Below, piece after piece: positions 31,324 through 39,172 of a stretch of 64,000 nucleotides of DNA. The stretch covers positions 1,984,001-2,048,000 of the forward strand of contig NZ_CP117768.1 of the NCBI RefSeq assembly GCF_028623165.1, written 5' to 3'. Each line of letters opens with the position of its first letter. Within the stretch, counting starts at the first letter, position 1. Source of the DNA: Nostoc sp. UHCC 0926. Lineage in GTDB: Bacteria; Cyanobacteriota; Cyanobacteriia; Cyanobacteriales; Nostocaceae. Made by a program: the position numbers and the translations under genes. The notes under the pieces are model-generated. The model saw nothing but the letters and a program-made list of their open reading frames with translations, did no database searches and had not been told where the DNA came from.

Positions 31324-33672
31324 ATGGTAATTACAGCCATAATTATTTTGGTAGTGCTTTTTACAAGCTTACCAATCTACTTACTACTAACCTCAAGAGG
31401 TCGATTTTTGCTCAAATCGGCGGTAACAAAGGTTAAGCAAGCGATTCAGAGCTTAGTTGACAAACTCAAACTACCACTATTTGACTATCATAAGTCTGAT
31501 CATAAAGTAGTTTCGCTGTCTAATTTATCCTTTGACATGAAACGCAGAGGATGGAGATTTAACTCTGGTCATAGTAGCCGACTGGTATCAAAATTGTCAA
31601 GGACTACAACAATTGCTGTTGTGATCATAGCGGCAGTAATAGCTGGAAATACTGTATCGGCACAGGTAACAACTGGCGGGCTAGTTCCGCTCTCAAAGGT
31701 AGGTGTTCCAAAACCAACGAATTTAGCGGAATTTGTCAAGGACGAAAAAGCTGCGATCGCACTAGGAAAGTCTCTTTTCTGGGATATGCAGCTTGGCTTT
31801 GATGGTATCCAGTCTTGTGCTAGTTGTCACTTTCATGCCGGAGCAGATAGCAGATCCAAAAACCAGATTAACCCAGGTCTGGTGGACACAACCTTCACCA
31901 CCTTCACTAATGGAGGCGGCCCAAACAACCAGCTGACAGCATTAGATTACCCATTCCATAAGCTAGCAGACCCGAATGACAGAACCTCGAACGTTGTCTT
32001 TGACACTAATGATGTTACTGGCTCAGAGGGAGTCTTCCGGGCAAAATTTCAAGACGTTGTTCCTGGCAGTGACAAGGATAAAGTGACGTTTGAGAAAGAT
32101 GATGTCTTCAATGTAAACGGTACAAACGTACGTCGGGTAACACCCCGCAATTCACCGACGGTGATCAACGCAGTGTTCAACTTTCGTAACTTCTGGAATG
32201 GACTGGCTCAGAACAACTTCAACGGTGTAAATCCTTTGGGGTTGAGAGACCCTAATGCTTACGTTTTGAAAGCAACCAAGCCGAGGCGGTTAGAAGATGT
32301 GCAAGTCAAGCTAAATAATTCGTCTTTGGCTTCACAAGCCGTAGGCCCACCGCTCAATGCGTTTGAGACAGCAGGTGAAAACACCGTTATCGTTGCACCG
32401 TTGAGGGCTGATCTGTCCGAAACAGAGGATAAGGTTACCGTGTCTGACAGCAAAGGTCAGGTTATTGACACCCAGCTTACGTCAGACCCAGAGAAACAAA
32501 GTAAAAAAACTTCAGCACCAAAAGATACCAAGCCTTTAAAAAAGTTTGGCAGGAAGCTTGGTAAGAAGCTACTTGCCTTACAGCCCCTTGCTAAACAGAC
32601 TGTGGCTTATGATGACAGCGTGTTAGGGTCTTTGAGTAAATCGTCTGCCAAGTCTGCCAAAAAAGGTCTGAACAAGTCCTATGAGGCCTTAATCAAAGAT
32701 GCCTTTAAGTCGGAGTGGTGGCAATCCAATATAATCGTCAGAATTAATCAAGATACAGGGGAGCGAACCTTTGTCCGCAAGCCACAGCGCTTCTTGAAGA
32801 CCAACGAGTACACCCTGATGGAGTACAACTTCTCGCTCTACTTTGGACTGGCAATTCAAGCGTATGAGTCAACACTGGTGTCTGACAATACACCTTTTGA
32901 TAAGTTCTTAAGTAATCCAAAGATTTACCCCTTGGCTGACCAGCAACAGAAGGGATGGAACCTTTTCCAGGGTAATGGGTGCATTGCCTGTCACGGAGGA
33001 TCAGAATTGACATTGGCTTCAGTGAGCAGCGTAGCTCAAAGAGGACGAATCGCACGTGCGCCATTCCCTCCAACGACGAAGCCCCCCGAAGATACTGGCT
33101 TTTTCAGGATCGGCGTCAGACCCGACGCAGACGACCCTGGTTTGGGTGGTAATGACGGTTCAAATGATAATAATCCGCTCTCGGAGGCACGATTGGCCCA
33201 GCAGGGAAAATTTGACGCTCTCTTAGGCGAGAAGCCCCCAACCTTGAATCCACCGTTGAACTCTACTGAATCTGTGATTGCAGACGGAGCTTTCAAAGCA
33301 CCTGGACTTCGCAATGTGGAACTGACTGCCCCTTACTTCCACAATGGAGGTCAGGCGACCTTAGAACAAGTGATTGATTTTTACAATCGGGGCGGGGACT
33401 TAGGCTTTCTTGGGCCGCTGGGCTTGAAGCCAGAAGACAAACAAGCGCTGGTGGCTTTCCTGAAAGCACTTACTGATGAGCGAGTCCGCTATGAGAAAGC
33501 GCCTTTTGACCATCCGCAACTGTTCGTTCCCAATGGACATCCGGGTGACTCTACCTACGTTACCGATGACGGCACTGGCAAAGCTACAGATAGCTTACTG
33601 GAAATCCCTGCTGTTGGTCAAAATGGTGGCAAAGGCACTCCAAATTTCTTAGCAACTTCAATAGAGTATTAA
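31324..33672 (+). CDS. large di-haem cytochrome c peroxidase-type protein
   Basis: 782 residues. Two c-type haem motifs, C165-A-S-C168-H169 and C553-I-A-C556-H557, lie in a MauG/CcpA-like arrangement (SLFWDMQLGFDGIQSCASCH; APGLRNVELTAPYFHNGG near the end). There are two hydrophobic stretches: residues 3-22 and a signal-peptide-like 94-113 ending VSA-Q; an internal Met at residue 72 (31537) could give a form using the second as signal. The protein should act in the periplasm or lumen, reducing peroxide. A lysine/serine-rich, low-complexity region at about 385-455 separates the two haem domains, which makes it much longer than ordinary CcpA (about 330 residues). Confidence 0.8.
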   Translation: MVITAIIILVVLFTSLPIYLLLTSRGRFLLKSAVTKVKQAIQSLVDKLKLPLFDYHKSDHKVVSLSNLSFDMKRRGWRFNSGHSSRLVSKLSRTTTIAVVIIAAVIAGNTVSAQVTTGGLVPLSKVGVPKPTNLAEFVKDEKAAIALGKSLFWDMQLGFDGIQSCASCHFHAGADSRSKNQINPGLVDTTFTTFTNGGGPNNQLTALDYPFHKLADPNDRTSNVVFDTNDVTGSEGVFRAKFQDVVPGSDKDKVTFEKDDVFNVNGTNVRRVTPRNSPTVINAVFNFRNFWNGLAQNNFNGVNPLGLRDPNAYVLKATKPRRLEDVQVKLNNSSLASQAVGPPLNAFETAGENTVIVAPLRADLSETEDKVTVSDSKGQVIDTQLTSDPEKQSKKTSAPKDTKPLKKFGRKLGKKLLALQPLAKQTVAYDDSVLGSLSKSSAKSAKKGLNKSYEALIKDAFKSEWWQSNIIVRINQDTGERTFVRKPQRFLKTNEYTLMEYNFSLYFGLAIQAYESTLVSDNTPFDKFLSNPKIYPLADQQQKGWNLFQGNGCIACHGGSELTLASVSSVAQRGRIARAPFPPTTKPPEDTGFFRIGVRPDADDPGLGGNDGSNDNNPLSEARLAQQGKFDALLGEKPPTLNPPLNSTESVIADGAFKAPGLRNVELTAPYFHNGGQATLEQVIDFYNRGGDLGFLGPLGLKPEDKQALVAFLKALTDERVRYEKAPFDHPQLFVPNGHPGDSTYVTDDGTGKATDSLLEIPAVGQNGGKGTPNFLATSIEY

Positions 33673-33726
33673 CTTGATAGTGTTTCCCAGTCGGTAATCA
33701 GTAATGATTTTGGCAATAAACTTGCA

Positions 33727-33758
33727 CAACCCCTGCATTTATACAGGGGTTGTTTTTT
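33727..33758 (+). terminator. intrinsic terminator of the cytochrome peroxidase gene
   Basis: Perfect 9-bp stem CAACCCCTG (33727-33735) / CAGGGGTTG (33744-33752) followed by six T residues (33753-33758), 54 bases after the stop codon. Confidence 0.9.
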
Positions 33759-33885
33759 GGAGTTTATAATAGAGATTAAGCGATCGCTTCCCATTTTCTT
33801 ATTTACTGAGAAACCTTCACGTGATATTTATCCCAAATACTTACCTGCTGTTTTTTAGTTCGTCGAACTCACGTTATTTCAGCCT

Positions 33886-34005
33886 CTAGACACCAACAGC
33901 AACGTTATTGCTGACTTCCTGGCGAACTGGAACGCGGATTTTAAACTCCGCTCCCTCGCCAGGTTCTGATGTGCAAGAGAGCGAACCACCATATAAAGTA
34001 GCTGT
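33886..34005 (-). pseudogene. C-terminal fragment of a sensor histidine kinase
   Basis: Thirty-nine codons ending in TAG read LYGGSLSCTSEPGEGAEFKI and continue RVPV, the G2-box end of a histidine-kinase ATPase domain (usual form HGGTLTCTSEPGQGTEF). Upstream on the minus strand the frame no longer resembles a kinase, so only the last part remains. It lies next to the repeat at 33850-33876 and marks a deletion. Confidence 0.65.
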
Positions 34006-34213
34006 CATTGTTTTTTCTTGCAATATAAGCATTCTTAATATGCCCATGCAAGTTTAGCTTTGTAACATTTGAGGCAAAAATAAGTATATTTTTACGGGAC
34101 GTTACAAATACTAATTCACTCCAAAGTTGTGTGTTGAGACTTGGGAGCATTGTTGCATCCCAAGCTCAATAACTCAGGTTTTAACTAGATTACATCACTG
34201 CAAAAACCCTGTG
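34006..34213. other. short spacer without a gene
   Basis: AT-rich, with no convincing frame; open frames across it on both strands are short and overlap the kinase fragment or the ArsC-like gene. Confidence 0.4.
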
Positions 34214-34720
34214 CTAATGGTTACAGTTGCCTTGCTTTTGGTGTTGTTGAGAACCCTGACTGTGATTACAGTCACCTTGTTTCTTAGGCTGATTATGACT
34301 GTGGGAGCAGTTTTGCAAATCTTGCTTCATCAAGTTTTCGCTCATTTCCTGCAAGGATTCGTCCGCAGGCTTTAAGCCAATCCAAGCATCAATCTTTTGT
34401 ACATCGAATCCTACTTCGCGGCGATCGGCTATTTCTAACAAAGGACGGCGAATTAACAGTGGCTCTCTCAACATCAACTGCAAAGCGGTTTCTGCATCAG
34501 TTTTTTCAGGAACTATTTCACCAGATTTTACCTTTGGGGAGGAAGGATTAAACCATTCGGCTACGGGGTGATCGCCAAAAAATGAACGCAAACGCTCAAC
34601 TGTCCAAGGTTCTGTTAGCAGGTTGTATGCTATCACCTCATGACCCGCAGCTGTTAGCAAAACTTTTTGCTTAGTACCACCTTGACAGCCTGGTTTACTA
34701 TAGAATATTACTCTTGCCAT
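34214..34720 (-). CDS. nitrogenase-associated ArsC/Spx-like protein
   Basis: 168 residues with the thioredoxin-like ArsC/Spx fold: MARVIFYSKPGCQGGTKQK (C12 redox position), EPLLIRRPLLEI (about 83-94) typical of ArsC-family substrate loops, and an unusual His/Cys-rich tail (about 137-168, repeated NCSH/DCNH/NCNH and KQG). It matches the family annotated as nitrogenase-associated protein in diazotrophs. The tail could bind metal, perhaps related to Fe or Mo trafficking (inference). The gene has its own promoter region to the right with a striking palindrome. Confidence 0.8.
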   Translation of the reverse strand: MARVIFYSKPGCQGGTKQKVLLTAAGHEVIAYNLLTEPWTVERLRSFFGDHPVAEWFNPSSPKVKSGEIVPEKTDAETALQLMLREPLLIRRPLLEIADRREVGFDVQKIDAWIGLKPADESLQEMSENLMKQDLQNCSHSHNQPKKQGDCNHSQGSQQHQKQGNCNH

Positions 34721-34758
34721 ATTAACTACCTCCTAATTACTCAATTGTTTGTAGTTAG

Positions 34759-34776
34759 CGCTTTAGTACTAAAGCG
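34759..34776. promoter_or_regulatory. perfect 18-bp palindrome upstream of the ArsC-like gene
   Basis: CGCTTTAGTACTAAAGCG is a perfect palindrome, 38 bases before the ATG of the 34214-34720 gene. It could be a regulator binding site or a small repeat element (a related TAAGCAC...GTGCTTA hairpin precedes hupL). Confidence 0.45.
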
Positions 34777-34818
34777 TTAATTACGAAGCGATGAAATAAA
34801 TCCTGACGATTCCTAATC

Positions 34819-34994
34819 AGGACTTACGCACTGAAAACCTGAAACCTAGATCCCCCCTTCCCTTATCTACGGTGTACACACAAGTTGGAAAACCTCATCC
34901 ACTAAGACTTGTGTGTAGACCGTAACCTTAAAAAGGGGGAACCGTAAAAGCGCACTTTTTAAGGGGGTTGGGGAATCTCTTATGCGTAAGTCCT
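34819..34994. mobile_element. 176-bp MITE-like element with nested palindromes
   Basis: Perfect 12-bp terminal inverted repeats AGGACTTACGCA (34819-34830) and TGCGTAAGTCCT (34983-34994). Inside are 17-base arms ACGGTGTACACACAAGT (about 34870-34886) and ACTTGTGTGTAGACCGT (about 34906-34922) with one mismatch, plus CCCCCC and GGGGG runs that also pair. No coding capacity. A decayed relative is at about 27124-27205. Confidence 0.8.
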
Positions 34995-34999
34995 AGTAA

Positions 35000-35611
35000 T
35001 TAAAAATTCCTAGCCTTATCGGTAACTGAGTCAAACTCAAATCTTTCTTTCGGATCAGTTTCGCCGTATACATTAAAAGTCACAGTTGGTTCATCACCGA
35101 CTGCTTCTACACTGTGAATTGCATCGGGAACGAAGCTGATAATATCCCCTGGAAATAGAGTTATCTCTCCCGTAGGTTCAATTTTGTCCTGAAATTCTGG
35201 GCTATGGGTGCGTCGCCAAAAAGTATTTTTTTCTTGACCTTTTAACACCGCCACTATTCCCCATGTCCCATGATTATGAATGGTTGATCGGGTTCCCGGT
35301 GCAAATGTTACTGTTTGCACTGTCAACGGAAAACCCAATTCATCGTATAGGAGTGAAACAGAGGTTCCCGTTTTGGGCGAAGGCTCTAAATATTGACTTC
35401 GCACCCAGTAAGAATTTACTATCAAGCGCCTTACGAGCATCTGAAGTTCTGGTAGACGACTGGCTTCATTGTCAACGCTATTGAGAACATCTTCCACCTC
35501 AGTTAAAAACCGATAAAGGCGGTAATTTTCTCTCAATAAATCCCATGCTCTCACAGATTTACAGGCTTGATACTGACCGTCCCCTGTTAGCAGCCAATCC
35601 TTACCTTTCAT
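35000..35611 (-). CDS. cysteine-dioxygenase-type cupin
   Basis: 203 residues with a cupin barrel: HNHGTWGIVAVLKG (about 115-128; first two His ligands in H-x-H) and DAIHSVEAVG (about 167-176; third His). The layout and length match the type I cysteine dioxygenase/PCO-like group, which oxidise thiols with non-haem iron; the exact substrate is open. It is third in a minus-strand run with the 161-residue TPR-like protein and a 56-codon gene (5-base gap). Confidence 0.75.
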   Translation of the reverse strand: MKGKDWLLTGDGQYQACKSVRAWDLLRENYRLYRFLTEVEDVLNSVDNEASRLPELQMLVRRLIVNSYWVRSQYLEPSPKTGTSVSLLYDELGFPLTVQTVTFAPGTRSTIHNHGTWGIVAVLKGQEKNTFWRRTHSPEFQDKIEPTGEITLFPGDIISFVPDAIHSVEAVGDEPTVTFNVYGETDPKERFEFDSVTDKARNF

Positions 35612-35616
35612 AACTT

Positions 35617-35787
35617 TTAAATTGATAGCTTATAAGATTGGAGGACAAGGATCGGAGAGACATTAGGAACACTGCCTACATCAAGATTAGTAGGTATGTT
35701 AATAGGAGGAATGATAGAGTTACTATTAGTACCCGCTCCCAAGAGGGAGTAAGAGGAATACGATGTAGTAGATAACCAATTGTTCAT
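35617..35787 (-). CDS. small 56-residue Ser/Asn/Pro-rich protein
   Basis: A short gene not usually found by length-limited callers. The ATG (35787) is preceded by AAGGTG with about 7-base spacing, and the stop lies 5 bases before the cupin start, so it fits tightly between two genes of the same strand. The product starts MNNWLSTTSYSSYSLLGAGT, has a PPINIPTNLDVGSVPNVSP middle, no Cys, and is rich in Ser/Thr/Asn. I do not recognise a family. It could be a secreted or modified peptide or a small partner of the cupin; both are speculation. Confidence 0.55.
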   Translation of the reverse strand: MNNWLSTTSYSSYSLLGAGTNSNSIIPPINIPTNLDVGSVPNVSPILVLQSYKLSI

Positions 35788-35813
35788 GATTGTTCACCTT
35801 GATTCTTAACTAA

Positions 35814-36299
35814 TTAATCATCTTCTTCTGCTGGACGTGTCAAAATATCTAGGAGAATTCCGGCTCCAAAATCATTCTTTTCGTCTATTTCTTTGACTTT
35901 GGTGCTGATTTCTTTTGCTTGCTCAATTTCACCTAAATTTGCTAGTACTAATCCAGAAGCAGCATAAGCATTTAAGTACAATCGGATTTGTGGGTCTTCT
36001 TTGCGATTGACTAATATCGGCTTAAGTTGCTCCCAGTCATCAGGAAGTTTCTCTCGTTCTTTAATTTTATCTAATAATTTGACTGTTGTTTGCAAAGCAA
36101 GAGAATAATTATTTTTATAATAGAAAAATCTATATGCTGCTACCAAGACATCTGTATTTTCACCAGTTTCGGCTAAAGCTTGTTGAATATACTTTTCCGA
36201 TTCTGATGTATTCTCCCAGTTTTGTGCAGCTAAAATTAATAAATTTTTGATGTCCTCTGGAACCTGAAACCATGAGAATTTGTTTGCATCAAGTTGCAT
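35814..36299 (-). CDS. TPR-like 161-residue protein
   Basis: A soluble helical-repeat protein: alternating helices such as NWENTSESEKYIQQALAET, DVLVAAYRFFYYKNNYSLAL, QIRLYLNAYAASGLVLANL and EIEQAKEISTKV follow the TPR pattern. It probably binds another protein. It heads the group with the 56-residue gene and the cupin, just downstream of the cox genes on the same strand. Function unknown; location in a nitrogen-fixation/respiration region suggests heterocyst expression (inference). Confidence 0.7.
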   Translation of the reverse strand: MQLDANKFSWFQVPEDIKNLLILAAQNWENTSESEKYIQQALAETGENTDVLVAAYRFFYYKNNYSLALQTTVKLLDKIKEREKLPDDWEQLKPILVNRKEDPQIRLYLNAYAASGLVLANLGEIEQAKEISTKVKEIDEKNDFGAGILLDILTRPAEEDD

Positions 36300-36313
36300 A
36301 ATAATCTCTTTGA

Positions 36314-36341
36314 GAGTTAGGAGTTAGGAGTTAGGAGTTAG
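36314..36341. repeat. heptamer short tandem repeat (GAGTTAG)x4
   Basis: Four exact copies of GAGTTAG in tandem between the TPR-like gene and coxC, followed by a partly complementary 'taacttctaactcctcac', which can fold back on it. Confidence 0.75.
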
Positions 36342-36371
36342 AAATTCTTAACTTCTAACTCCTCACTTTTG

Positions 36372-36971
36372 TTAAAACAATGTGAGAACGTACACTAAGG
36401 TGAATAAGACAATCCAGATAATGTCTACGAAGTGCCAGTAAATTTCTGTCATTTCGATGAAAGTATGATTGGTTGCAGAATACTCACCAGAACGGCGCGA
36501 TCGCCACAATACACGTAATATCAATAACAGTCCCACAAAAACGTGCAAACCGTGGAACCCAGTCATGATATAAAAGCAGTTGGCGAAGACGTTGGTAGTC
36601 AGTCCGTATCCTAATGTTGAGTACTCATAAACCTGACCACCTAAGAAAATTGCCCCCATGAGTGCAGTAATTGCGTACCACAGTTGCATTCCCTTGACGT
36701 TATTCTTTTTAATCGCCGAATCACCAAAGTGAATCACGAAACTACTAGACACCAAAATAATGGTGTTAATCGTCGGTACAAGTAGTTCTACTTCACTTCC
36801 TTCTGGAGGCCAAACGGCTGTAGTACCTCTAAAAAACAAATAAGTGGCAAAAAATCCCCCAAACATCAGGGATTCAGAGGCGAGGAACGTCAACAGTCCC
36901 CAAACTCTTAAATCTGGATGTTCTTCATGTCCGACACTGTGATCTTCGCTCGTTGTTGTAGCTATAGTCAT
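36372..36971 (-). CDS. coxC: cytochrome c oxidase subunit III
   Basis: 199 residues from the ATG at 36971; the frame extends 17 codons upstream to a TTG, but the ATG start (MTIATTTSEDHSVGHEEHP) looks correct. Five or so hydrophobic helices, with the family segments FGGFFATYLFFRG (about 36-48), FYIMTGFHGLHVFVGLLLI and the final WHFVDIIWIVLFTLVYVL. It is the third subunit of an aa3-type oxidase in the membrane. Order coxB-coxA-coxC on the minus strand is conserved. A tandem repeat lies between coxA and coxC. Confidence 0.92.
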   Translation of the reverse strand: MTIATTTSEDHSVGHEEHPDLRVWGLLTFLASESLMFGGFFATYLFFRGTTAVWPPEGSEVELLVPTINTIILVSSSFVIHFGDSAIKKNNVKGMQLWYAITALMGAIFLGGQVYEYSTLGYGLTTNVFANCFYIMTGFHGLHVFVGLLLILRVLWRSRRSGEYSATNHTFIEMTEIYWHFVDIIWIVLFTLVYVLTLF

Positions 36972-37108
36972 AGATTTTTTGACAATATTATCTACTCTGT
37001 CTGTTGTGGAAGCTTGAATCAAGAATCAAGTGTGAAGCGGCAAATTTTCATTCTTCATCCAAAATCCTTATTTAACCAAACTCTTCACTTGTTCAGGAAT
37101 GATCAAAA

Positions 37109-37357
37109 TTCCGAGTTTCAAGTTCCAAGCTCGGAGTTCCGAGTAATAATGCTCAAGTTTCGAGTTCCAAGCTTGGAGTTCCGAGTAATAATGCTCAAGT
37201 TTCGAGTTCCAAGCTTGGAGTTCCGAGTAATAATGCTCAAGTTTCGAGTTCCAAGCTCGGAGTTTCGAGTTCCAAGCTTGAAGTTCCAAGTTCTAAGCTT
37301 GAAGTTCCGAGTAATAATGCTCAAGTTCCGAGTTCCAAGCTTGGAGTTTCGAGTTCT
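37109..37357. repeat. 42-bp tandem repeat array between coxA and coxC
   Basis: Units of 42 bp built from shorter heptamer-like blocks (gagttcc, aagcttg, gagtaataatgctcaag). The gagtaataatgctcaag block starts at 37141, 37183, 37225 and 37309, a strict 42-bp period with one variant unit. Open frames on both strands (73-80 codons and more) are by-products of the array. In the cox transcript it forms repeated AAGCTT-centred hairpins. Confidence 0.85.
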
Positions 37358-37418
37358 CAAATCAAATGACTAGAAATTGCAGTCATCTTGAGTGCGATCG
37401 CACTACTCACTCTACTAA

Positions 37419-39107
37419 CTAAGCAGTAGCTTCCGGCGTTGCAGATGGCTGTATTTTAGTACTGTGACCATGACCGTAGTCATAAGGCCCATGAGTCACA
37501 ACCGGCAACACTTCCCAGTTTTCAATTGCAGGTGGTGAGCTAGTTGTCCATTCTAAGGTCAAAGCTTGCCAAGGATTATCACCAGCCAAAGGTCCCTTCA
37601 GCCAACTATAGATAATATTGATCGCAAAGGGAATTACCGATATCCCCAAAACAATTGAACCATAGGTACAAATTTTATTGAGGTCGATAAATTGGGGGTC
37701 ATACATTGCCACTCGTCGCGGCATTCCTTGCAAACCCAACTCGTGCATGGGTAAAAAGGTCAGATTAGTGCCGATGAAGGTGAGGGCGAAATGAATCCGT
37801 CCCCAGGTTTCATTCAGCATTCGTCCGGTCATTTTGGGGAACCAGTGATAAATACCGGCGTAGATGCCAAACACGGAACCGCCAAACAGAACGTAGTGGA
37901 AATGTCCGACAACATAATATGTGTCGTGGATGTGAATATCAAAGGGGGCTGTTCCCATTGTCACACCGCTTAAGCCGCCCATGACAAACATGGACAACAA
38001 GCCAATAGCGAAAAGCATCGCACTGGTGAAGCGGATTTTACCACCCCAAAGGGTAGCAACCCAGGCAAAAATCTTCACGCCAGTGGGAACTGCAACGATG
38101 AGAGTGGAGATGGTGAAGAACATCCGCATCCAACCGGGTGTACCACTGGTAAACATGTGGTGTACCCAGACGAACAAACCCACAACGCAGATTGCGACAC
38201 TAGAATAAGCGATCGCTTTATAACCAAAGATTGGCTTGCGGGAGTGAACTGGAATTACCTCCGACATGATGCCGAAGATGGGCAGAATCATTAAATATAC
38301 TGCCGGGTGAGAATAAAACCAGAATAAGTGTTGATAAATTACAACGTTACCGCCTGCATCTGGTTTAAAGAAGGAGGTGCCAAAGTTGAGGTCAAATAAC
38401 AGCAGAATTAAACCCGCTGCTAATACAGGTGTGGAGAGAAGTGCTAGCAGGGAGGTTGCCAAGATTGCCCAGCAAAATAGGGGCACTTGATCCCATTTCA
38501 TGCTAGGAACCTTCATCATCAAAATGGTGATCACAAAGTTCAGCGAACCTAAAATTGAGGAAGTTCCCACTAAAACGATCGCAAGTATCCACATAGTTTG
38601 AGCGATTGGTGCTGTTACCAAGCTCAAAGGTGGATAAGCTGTCCAACCCGATTGCGAACCGCCAAAAATGAAACTACCTAATATCAGCGCCCCTGCTGGT
38701 GGATTTAACCAAAAGGCGACCGCATTCAGCTTCGGGAAAGCCATATCCCTAGCACCGACCATCAAGGGCACCAAAAAGTTACCAAATCCCCCAATGGCGC
38801 TAGGGACAATCCACAGGAAGATCATAATCGTCCCGTGATTGGTCATGAAAGCGTTATACAGATTGGGGTCGAGTACGTCTGCCTCTGGTGTTGCTAATTC
38901 GACCCGCAGAGCGATCGCCATCAGTCCGCCGATCAGATAGAACACGAACGCTGTTACTAGGTATTGAAGACCAATAACTTTGTGGTCAACATTAAATGTA
39001 AAATAGTCTTGCCATTTCCACGCCTGCGGATGAGAGGTGTGGCCAGCCACCATTTCCGGTTTCTTTCCTTCTGGTGGAGTATTCCGTGGAAATTCTACCT
39101 GCGTCAT
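37419..39107 (-). CDS. coxA: cytochrome c oxidase subunit I
   Basis: 562 residues from the ATG at 39107 (MTQVEFPRN; the frame extends four codons to a GTG). Twelve transmembrane helices are expected; hallmark segments are FMTNHGTIMIFLWIVP (haem a ligand region), FWFYSHPAVYLMILPIFG (Cu-B His and cross-linked Tyr region), VWVHHMFTSG (Cu-B His pair) and VGHFHYVLFGG (haem ligands). It is the catalytic subunit, reducing O2 to water and pumping protons. In heterocysts, Cox2-type enzymes lower O2 for nitrogenase; the neighbouring patB and fdxB support that assignment. Confidence 0.95.
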   Translation of the reverse strand: MTQVEFPRNTPPEGKKPEMVAGHTSHPQAWKWQDYFTFNVDHKVIGLQYLVTAFVFYLIGGLMAIALRVELATPEADVLDPNLYNAFMTNHGTIMIFLWIVPSAIGGFGNFLVPLMVGARDMAFPKLNAVAFWLNPPAGALILGSFIFGGSQSGWTAYPPLSLVTAPIAQTMWILAIVLVGTSSILGSLNFVITILMMKVPSMKWDQVPLFCWAILATSLLALLSTPVLAAGLILLLFDLNFGTSFFKPDAGGNVVIYQHLFWFYSHPAVYLMILPIFGIMSEVIPVHSRKPIFGYKAIAYSSVAICVVGLFVWVHHMFTSGTPGWMRMFFTISTLIVAVPTGVKIFAWVATLWGGKIRFTSAMLFAIGLLSMFVMGGLSGVTMGTAPFDIHIHDTYYVVGHFHYVLFGGSVFGIYAGIYHWFPKMTGRMLNETWGRIHFALTFIGTNLTFLPMHELGLQGMPRRVAMYDPQFIDLNKICTYGSIVLGISVIPFAINIIYSWLKGPLAGDNPWQALTLEWTTSSPPAIENWEVLPVVTHGPYDYGHGHSTKIQPSATPEATA

Positions 39108-39172
39108 ATTTTTTACCACTATGTCGAGTGTAAGGTCAAATGTCTCTTGTACAGACGCGATTAATCGCGTCT

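Noticed and set aside
37068..37360. Repetitive frames between coxA and coxC; also considered as a CRISPR array
   Set aside because: Units are contiguous with no unique spacers, so this is a tandem repeat and not a CRISPR; the frames follow from the period.
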